Shown here: positions 6,058 through 10,445 of the stretch, piece after piece
How positions within the stretch are numbered: position 1 is the stretch's first letter
How the letters are laid out: every line of letters begins with the position of its first letter
Source: DUZB01 sp964407525
Lineage (GTDB): Bacteria > Desulfobacterota > DSM-4660 > Desulfatiglandales > Desulfatiglandaceae
Direction: 5' to 3'
Length of the DNA stretch: 10,445 bases
NCBI GenBank assembly: GCA_964407525.1
Contig: CAYOWC010000171.1
Coordinates: 1-10,445 of the forward strand
Notes under the pieces: generated by a model
Told to the model about the DNA's origin: nothing
Database searches by the model: none
Seen by the model: the letters and a program-made list of their open reading frames with translations, nothing else
Translations under genes and position numbers: made by a program

Positions 6058-7310
6058 TTACGTGAGGGAATATTTCCCGAAAATATCGTCGTAATAGGCC
6101 TTTTCAGAGACCGTGTACCATGGGCNNNNNNNNNNNNNNNNNNNNNNNNNNNNNNNNNNNNNNNNNNNNNNNNNNNNNNNNNNNNNNNNNNNNNNNNNNN
6201 NNNNNNNNNNNNNNNNNNNNNNNNNTATTTCCCGAAAATATCGTCGTAATAGGCCTTTTCAGAGACCGTGTACCATGGGCCTACCTGTTTCTGGAAGGCC
6301 TCAAATCCTGCACTGACCTTTTTAGACATGGCATCTTTAGCAGCTTGTTCTGCAACTACTTCTTTGGCCAGTTTGCGAAGGGCATCCATTACGCTGTCAG
6401 GATATTTGAGCAGCTTTACTTTGTGCTTCTTCATCAATTCCACCAGGGCTGCGCCATTGCGGGCATCAAACTGCGCCAGGCACCAGAGCTCATTGGCCAT
6501 GCAGGCGGTATCTAAAACGGTCTGGAGATCTTTCGGAAGGGACTCGTATGCTTTCTTATTGAAGAAATACTCCAGATAGGTCCCCGGTTCGTGCCAGCCC
6601 GGGTAGTAGTAATACTTGGCGGCTTGGTAAAAACCCATCCTGTTGTCGTGCAACGGCCCTACCCATTCGGTCGCGTCAATAACCCCGCGTTCCAGGTTCG
6701 TGAATATTTCTCCCCCGGCTGTCAGGACGACAGTGGCCCCCGCTTTGGCAAGGACTTTTCCGCCAAGGCCGGGGATTCGCATTTTAAGACCCTTGAAGTC
6801 TTCAATGCTGTTAATTTTTTTGTTGAACCAGCCGCCCATTTGAACGCCGGTAGAACCACCCGGCCTCGGGATCAGATTGAATGGGGCGTAGGTCTCTTCC
6901 CAGAGTTTCAGGCCGTCGCCGCCGTGAAACCATGCGGACATCCCCTGGGCATTCATGCCGAATGGTACAGCCGAAAACCACTGGGCAGCAGCGGTTTTGC
7001 CCGCCCAATAGTAAGCGGCGCCGCTTCCCACCTCGATAGTGCCGTTGGAAACCGCATCGAAGATACCCATTGGAGGGATCAACTCCCCTGCGGCATAAAC
7101 TTGAATTTTCAATCTTCCCCCGGAAAGTTCCCCCACCAGTTTGGCCAGGCGTTCGCAACCGGTCTGCAATACGGGAAGCCCGGGCGGCCATGTGGTGACC
7201 ATTTTCCACCGGTAGGTTTTTTTTGCCAGGACTGCGGGTGCATTGACCGCGGTTGCCGCGACTGCAGCCGCGCCAACGCCCGCTTTTTTCAAGAATTCAC
7301 GTCTTTCCAT
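6058..7310 (-). CDS. dctP: TRAP transporter substrate-binding protein DctP (TakP-like), interrupted by an assembly gap
   Basis: Periplasmic solute-receptor of a TRAP transporter. Read across the N-gap, the frame is nonsense and runs on to 5892. Collapsing the 55-bp duplicated flanks (6071-6125 and 6226-6280) leaves 1098 nt, exactly 366 codons, ending in GKYSLT and TAA at 6058-6060: 365 residues, the usual size for this family. The N-terminus has a twin-arginine type signal, RREFLKK at 3-9, a small hydrophobic run, and likely cleavage after VLA at 29. Family motifs include MRIPGLGG at 177-184 (the conserved substrate-carboxylate Arg is 178), GGEIFTNLERGVIDATEWVG at 199-218 and YYYYPGWHEPG at 233-243. 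These place it near TakP and the COG4663 mannitol/chloroaromatic group, so a 2-oxo acid, hydroxy acid or aromatic acid is likely. GGAGG (7316-7320) lies 5 nt before the ATG. Confidence 0.93.
6071..6280. other. Spurious scaffold gap: 100 N between identical 55-bp copies
   Basis: 6126-6225 is exactly 100 N. The 55 bp before it (6071-6125) are identical to the 55 bp after it (6226-6280). Merging them restores an intact dctP frame. An exact overlap equal to a common assembler k-mer length (55) joined with a default 100-N spacer is the expected signature of two contigs that abut and were scaffolded without merging. No biological duplication needs to be assumed. Confidence 0.92.
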
Positions 7311-7315
7311 AACAA

Positions 7316-7320
7316 CCTCC
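7316..7320 (-). promoter_or_regulatory. Ribosome binding site of dctP
   Basis: GGAGG on the minus strand, 5 nt before the dctP ATG, within the 39-nt dctM-dctP spacer. This is the strongest-looking ribosome site in the TRAP operon and fits the need for excess binding protein over permease. Confidence 0.8.
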
Positions 7321-7349
7321 TTGTCTTAAGTGTTTATGTTTTTAGATGG

Positions 7350-8675
7350 TTAATCCCCAAAAACAACTTTTGGAAGCCAGGTGGCAAGTTCGGGCCAGAA
7401 AATAACAATGCCAAGCCCGATCAACTGCACGCACACAAATGGAATAATGCCTCGATAAATATGACCTGTTGTTATTTCAGGAGGCGTCACGGCCTTGAGA
7501 TAGAACAGGGAGAATCCAAAAGGGGGCGTCATGAAAGAGGTTTGCAAATTCACTGCAAGAAGAACGCAGAACCATATGGGGTCAAACCCGAATTCAATCA
7601 TGATGGGAGCAAGTACAGGGACATGAATAAAAGTGATTTCTATGAAATCCAGGAAAAAGCCGATGAAGAAAATCAGGGCCATAACGATGACAAGCACCAT
7701 ATTTTTACTGGATACGCTCGCAATGTATTCCAGGAATTCCCTTACCAGGCCATCCCCGCCCAGTCCCCTGAAAACAAGCCCGAAAGCAGCCGCGCCACAA
7801 AGGATGATAAATACCATGCAGGTCAGGTTCATGGTGCTGGTCATGACCTTTTTCAGGATATCCATACTGAATTTTCCATTTATGACGGTCAACAGTGTAG
7901 CACCTACCGCACCCACTGCCGCAGCTTCCGTGGGGGATGCAATGCCGGCAAAAATGCTCCCTAAAACGGCCACCATCAGGAAAAGGGGAGGGACGAGTGC
8001 ACGTGAAACTCTGATCAGGAGTTCTTTGCGGGAGATAGCGTCAAGCTCTTCCTGGGGTATGGCAGGTGCGATATGCGGGCGCAGGTGGGCGGCAACCAGG
8101 ATATATACGACATAGAGGGTCATCAGGAGCATCCCGGGCAGGACGGCCCCCATGAAGAGCTCTCCCACGGAGACCCCCACGATATCGCCAATGAGGACAA
8201 GCACGATACTGGGTGGGATAATCTGCCCCAGGGTACCCGAGGCGGAAACGGTTCCCGTAGCGAACTCCTTCTGATAATTTCGCCGCATCATGGTGGGTAC
8301 GGCGAGAAGTCCCATAGTTACGACTGTAGCACCCACAATTCCTGTAGATGCTCCAAGCAAAGCGCCGACAACCACGACGGATACCGCCAGACCGCCTTTG
8401 ATACGGCCAAAAAGTATGCCCATGGTATCAAGCAATTCTTCTGCAAGCCCGGAACGTTCCAGCATGACCCCCATGAAAACGAACAGGGGAACGGCAATGA
8501 GAGTGACATTGGTGATTCGCCCCCAGATGCGCAGGGGAAGGAGATCGAAGAAGGACCAGCCAAAGCCGATAAGACCGAAGACAAGAGATGTCCCCAGGAG
8601 AGTGAATGCAACCGGAAAGCCTGCCATGAGCAGGATGGTGAGAGCCAGAAACATCCATGCGGCCAGGTATTCCAT
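7350..8675 (-). CDS. dctM: TRAP transporter large permease DctM
   Basis: The ion-coupled transport subunit in the inner membrane, 441 residues, typical for the family. The sequence is hydrophobic throughout, with about a dozen membrane segments. Conserved TRAP-L motifs are visible: VPLFVFMGVMLERSG at 62-76, SASGTLGQIIPPS at 144-156, GIASPTEAAAVGA at 244-256, and TSFMTPPFGFSLFYLK at 379-394. The first-half GTLGQIIPPS and second-half TPPFGFS pieces correspond to the hairpin regions that hold substrate and cation in this fold. The segment FFLDFIEITFIHVPVLAPI at 340-358 is like the COG4664 mannitol/chloroaromatic subgroup. The ATG overlaps the dctQ stop by one base (TAATG), a sign of translational coupling, and AAAGGA lies just upstream inside dctQ. 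Confidence 0.96.
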   Translation of the reverse strand: MEYLAAWMFLALTILLMAGFPVAFTLLGTSLVFGLIGFGWSFFDLLPLRIWGRITNVTLIAVPLFVFMGVMLERSGLAEELLDTMGILFGRIKGGLAVSVVVVGALLGASTGIVGATVVTMGLLAVPTMMRRNYQKEFATGTVSASGTLGQIIPPSIVLVLIGDIVGVSVGELFMGAVLPGMLLMTLYVVYILVAAHLRPHIAPAIPQEELDAISRKELLIRVSRALVPPLFLMVAVLGSIFAGIASPTEAAAVGAVGATLLTVINGKFSMDILKKVMTSTMNLTCMVFIILCGAAAFGLVFRGLGGDGLVREFLEYIASVSSKNMVLVIVMALIFFIGFFLDFIEITFIHVPVLAPIMIEFGFDPIWFCVLLAVNLQTSFMTPPFGFSLFYLKAVTPPEITTGHIYRGIIPFVCVQLIGLGIVIFWPELATWLPKVVFGD

Positions 8676-9205
8676 TACAAAGTCCTTTCCCGGGCTTTTT
8701 CGACACCTGCCAGGAGAAGGATGCTGTGTAGACCCATGGATATGCCCTGCAGAAAAAGGAGAAGAAACCCGGTTGTTATGGTTCCTTTCAGGATATACCG
8801 GTAAGGAATCCCTCCGGGGTCAGGGGATCCTTCCATGATCATCCAGGAATTGGCCGTGAATTTCCAGGAGGTGATAATGACCATGAGGCATCCCGGAAGC
8901 ATGAAGAAGATCACCCCGATGAGGTTGATCCAGGCCTGTCCCCTGGGACTCAGGTTCTGGTATATGACGTCTACCCGAACATGCCCGTCGTGAAGCAGGG
9001 TATATCCCGCTCCCATTAAAAAGATGAAACCAAAAACATGCCATTCCAGCTCTTGGACAAAAACAAAACTTGTATTGAAAAGGTAACGCATGACAACATC
9101 TGTGAATACAATCAGGACCAGAGCCAGCGTAACCCAGGCCACAACTCTTCCGACCCATTCGTTTATGCCGTCAAAGACATTGCAGATCATTTCAAGAACA
9201 TTCAT
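8675..9205 (-). CDS. dctQ: TRAP transporter small permease DctQ
   Basis: Small four-helix membrane subunit that pairs with DctM. I start it at the ATG at 9205, giving 176 residues, because GAGAGGA (9211-9217) lies 5 nt upstream. The frame is open to 9322, but that longer start would sit upstream of the likely promoter and add a 39-residue charged tail absent from the family. The family signature ELEWHVFGFIFLMGAGYTLL is followed by HDGHVRVDVIY and is characteristic of COG4665, the mannitol/chloroaromatic TRAP small permease. Hydrophobic segments cover about 17-40, 48-72, 90-115 and 142-165. It is the first gene of the operon. The order Q-M-P differs from the common P-Q-M. Confidence 0.94.
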   Translation of the reverse strand: MNVLEMICNVFDGINEWVGRVVAWVTLALVLIVFTDVVMRYLFNTSFVFVQELEWHVFGFIFLMGAGYTLLHDGHVRVDVIYQNLSPRGQAWINLIGVIFFMLPGCLMVIITSWKFTANSWMIMEGSPDPGGIPYRYILKGTITTGFLLLFLQGISMGLHSILLLAGVEKARERTL

Positions 9206-9267
9206 TAGAATCCTCTCAAGAAAGATAAACCGAAAGAACAGATTATTCATTTTACGGATAGAATCTA

Positions 9268-9297
9268 AATATATGCCAAAACGTTTTTCAGGGTCAA
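9268..9297 (-). promoter_or_regulatory. Candidate sigma70 promoter for dctQMP
   Basis: On the minus strand, TTGACC (9292-9297) and TATATT (9268-9273) lie 18 nt apart, with the predicted start of transcription near 9261 and a leader of about 55 nt before dctQ. A GG-N10-GC pair further upstream is a poor sigma54 match and was not adopted. No operator is evident. Confidence 0.55.
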
Positions 9298-9388
9298 GCC
9301 TTAAATGTTGCCGGAGTTTCACTGCAAATCCACGATTTACCTGGCGTCTTAAGTGCCGGCGTCTGGAAACTGTTCCAACTTTTAACGT

Positions 9389-10294
9389 TTACAAAATTCT
9401 ACCCTGAAGATCATTGGAACAAAGGGTTTCGCGAAATTTTTTTGCGAGTGGCATGACGAGAATCATTTTTGGTGTGGAGGAATAGGTTTTTCCTTTGCGA
9501 GGAAGGCCTTCGCCTGTGGTCATTCCCAGGTATTGCCAATTGGCGGCTTTGTAACAGCTGCCGGCGTAAAGCTGGGGGTCGACAAATGTTTCCATCAGTA
9601 CGGGTTCAAATCCCCATTTTTCAAGCCAGTCATTCTTGATGCGCCTGCTTACCTTTCCAAGCACATGGCTCGCGAGATTTTTGACTTGAACCCACGGCAA
9701 AATGAGAAAACGGTTGTTGTTGATCATCCAACCCTGATTTTTTGTCTTCTGTCTGTTTGTCCATCCAATCCATTGATCCCTTAGTTTCATAGATTTCGCT
9801 GCGCCACAAAACATAAGGCACCCCAGAATGCCTCGTTCGGACGTAATGAAATAGCGAATATAGGTGCCAAAGGGGTGCTTATATCCAAGGTAATGGTATC
9901 GAGACACATATTCATTCCAGAGTTTTTTAGACGTCTCTTCCTGCACGATCTCAAGATGTACCGCTCCCAATTCCTTCAATGTGCACACCATATCAGGTTG
10001 GGGCCTGGTTTTTGTCGTATGGACAACGGGTTTTCGTTTTTTCTTTGGCGTTGGAACTTTTTCGGGAAGCCTAACAAAACCTTCTTCCTCAAGTTTTTCA
10101 AGGAGATTTGCGCAGGCGTCCAGTTTACATGCACCGGTTGGAGCATACCATTCCAGATGTTCACAGATAGTGGCAGTCAGCTCTGACCTGCTCAGTTTGG
10201 GGAACATTTCTACTGTTTCTCTGATTGTATCAAGTTCTTCAAGGGTTATATCGCGACCACATTGAATAAGCGTGTTCTTTTTGTTTTCCGGCAA
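9389..10294 (-). CDS. Orphan DruA/DUF4338-family protein
   Basis: A 301-residue protein with the DUF4338 domain, the family named after DruA of the Druantia anti-phage system. The core spans about 118-285, with YHYLGY at 133-138, IGWT at 176-179, INNNRFLILPWVQVKNLASH at 191-210, ETFVDP at 235-240 and GSCYKAANW at 245-253. Residues 17-77 look like a winged-helix DNA-binding region (LSRSELTATICEHLEW, then LLEKLEEEGFVRLP) of the sort that precedes DUF4338 in transposase-like proteins. A basic linker lies at 82-100. The start is TTG, supported by AAGGAGG (10304-10310) with a 9-nt spacer; the first in-frame ATG is 30 residues further in. No druB-E genes are present in the window, so defence is not demonstrated. 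It could instead be a mobile-element-derived gene. The molecular activity of the domain is not known to me. Confidence 0.85.
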   Translation of the reverse strand: MPENKKNTLIQCGRDITLEELDTIRETVEMFPKLSRSELTATICEHLEWYAPTGACKLDACANLLEKLEEEGFVRLPEKVPTPKKKRKPVVHTTKTRPQPDMVCTLKELGAVHLEIVQEETSKKLWNEYVSRYHYLGYKHPFGTYIRYFITSERGILGCLMFCGAAKSMKLRDQWIGWTNRQKTKNQGWMINNNRFLILPWVQVKNLASHVLGKVSRRIKNDWLEKWGFEPVLMETFVDPQLYAGSCYKAANWQYLGMTTGEGLPRKGKTYSSTPKMILVMPLAKKFRETLCSNDLQGRIL

Positions 10295-10303
10295 CAGATT
10301 CAG

Positions 10304-10310
10304 CCTCCTT
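10304..10310 (-). promoter_or_regulatory. Ribosome binding site that fixes the TTG start of the DruA-family gene
   Basis: A full AAGGAGG on the minus strand, 9 nt before TTG at 10294. Its strength is the reason for accepting the rare start codon. Confidence 0.75.
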
Positions 10311-10330
10311 ATATCGTAAGAGATTCAAAA

Positions 10331-10393
10331 CTGACAGTCTCGTGAAAAGTCCCCAATCCCGTCACCCCCGCGAAAGCGGGAGTCCATAATCAC
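10331..10393. repeat. Probable dispersed palindromic element with GNRA hairpin
   Basis: Contains the perfect hairpin CCCGC-GAAA-GCGGG (10367-10380), flanked by phrases such as CTCGTGAAAAGTCC and CAATCCCGTCACCC. This resembles the common CCCGC...GCGGG intergenic element seen in many copies in proteobacterial genomes. It lies in the 5' region of the DruA-family gene. Only one copy is in the window, so dispersal is inferred. Confidence 0.6.
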
Positions 10394-10402
10394 CTGTTAC
10401 TA

Positions 10403-10445
10403 CCGGAGTCTCGCAGGCTCGCTTACCCGGAGTCTCGCAGGCTCG
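10403..10445. repeat. 24-bp-period direct repeat running off the window edge
   Basis: CCGGAGTCTCGCAGGCTCG occurs at 10403-10421 and again, identical, at 10427-10445, where the window ends. The start-to-start distance is 24 bp and the 5-bp connector is CTTAC. More copies may lie beyond the edge. The conserved part is longer than the connector, so it is a tandem array and not a CRISPR layout. Confidence 0.85.

Noticed and set aside
6591..7964. 457-codon plus-strand open frame opposite dctP and dctM
   Set aside because: It is antisense to two well-supported genes, and its translation has no membrane, domain or family character. It is a shadow frame.
9206..9322. 39-residue N-terminal extension of DctQ
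   Set aside because: The ATG at 9205 has a good ribosome site, and the extension would overlap the likely promoter and lacks family similarity.
9342..9361. Possible sigma54 promoter (GG-N10-GC) upstream of dctQ
   Set aside because: It lacks the TTGC part of the -12 element, while a better sigma70-like site lies nearer the gene.
10403..10445. CRISPR array at the right edge
   Set aside because: The two copies are separated by 5 bp only, far shorter than a CRISPR spacer, and no cas gene is present.

Overview
This looks like a stretch of a draft or metagenome-derived chromosome from an anaerobic Gram-negative bacterium, most plausibly in the Desulfobacterota (former Deltaproteobacteria). That placement is inferred from three things: a 4Fe-4S/FMN/FAD dienoyl-CoA-reductase-type enzyme, a mannitol/chloroaromatic-type (COG4663-4665) TRAP transporter, and intergenic spaces filled with short repeats of kinds I associate with that group. 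No rRNA, tRNA, CRISPR array or plasmid/phage hallmark gene was seen.

All seven supported genes are on the minus strand, so transcription runs from right to left. In transcription order they are: an orphan DruA/DUF4338-family protein (9389-10294, TTG start); a TRAP operon dctQ-dctM-dctP (9205 down to 6058); a large NADH:flavin oxidoreductase of the 2,4-dienoyl-CoA reductase type (3493-5496); an M48 Ste24-like membrane protease (2107-3339); the tRNA lysidine synthetase tilS (597-2048); and a small Smr-domain protein (356-637) that overlaps the end of tilS by 41 nt.

The TRAP genes form a tight unit: dctQ and dctM share one base at TAATG, and dctP follows 39 nt later with a GGAGG ribosome site. 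Together they would import an organic acid using a Na+ or H+ gradient. The flavoenzyme downstream has its own plausible promoter and could act on an unsaturated acyl-CoA or enoate, possibly derived from an imported acid, but that link is only inferred from adjacency. M48, tilS and smr are housekeeping-type genes.

The main correction to the raw sequence is at 6071-6280. The run of 100 Ns is flanked on both sides by the same 55 bp. Collapsing the duplicate restores a complete 365-residue DctP ending at 6058, so the gap is almost certainly an assembly artefact and not missing DNA.

Non-coding space is mainly repeats: GGTGTCA x6 with two inverted copies (149-303), GTTCAGAG x4 (2066-2102), a CTACTG-type repeat (5701-5733), a perfect 20-bp inverted repeat (5821-5897), a strong GC hairpin after dctP (6001-6035), a GNRA-loop CCCGC/GCGGG hairpin (10367-10380) and a 24-bp-period repeat running off the right edge (10403-10445). 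I do not see a convincing new multi-gene system. The orphan DruA-family gene beside a repeat cluster is the best candidate for a second look.
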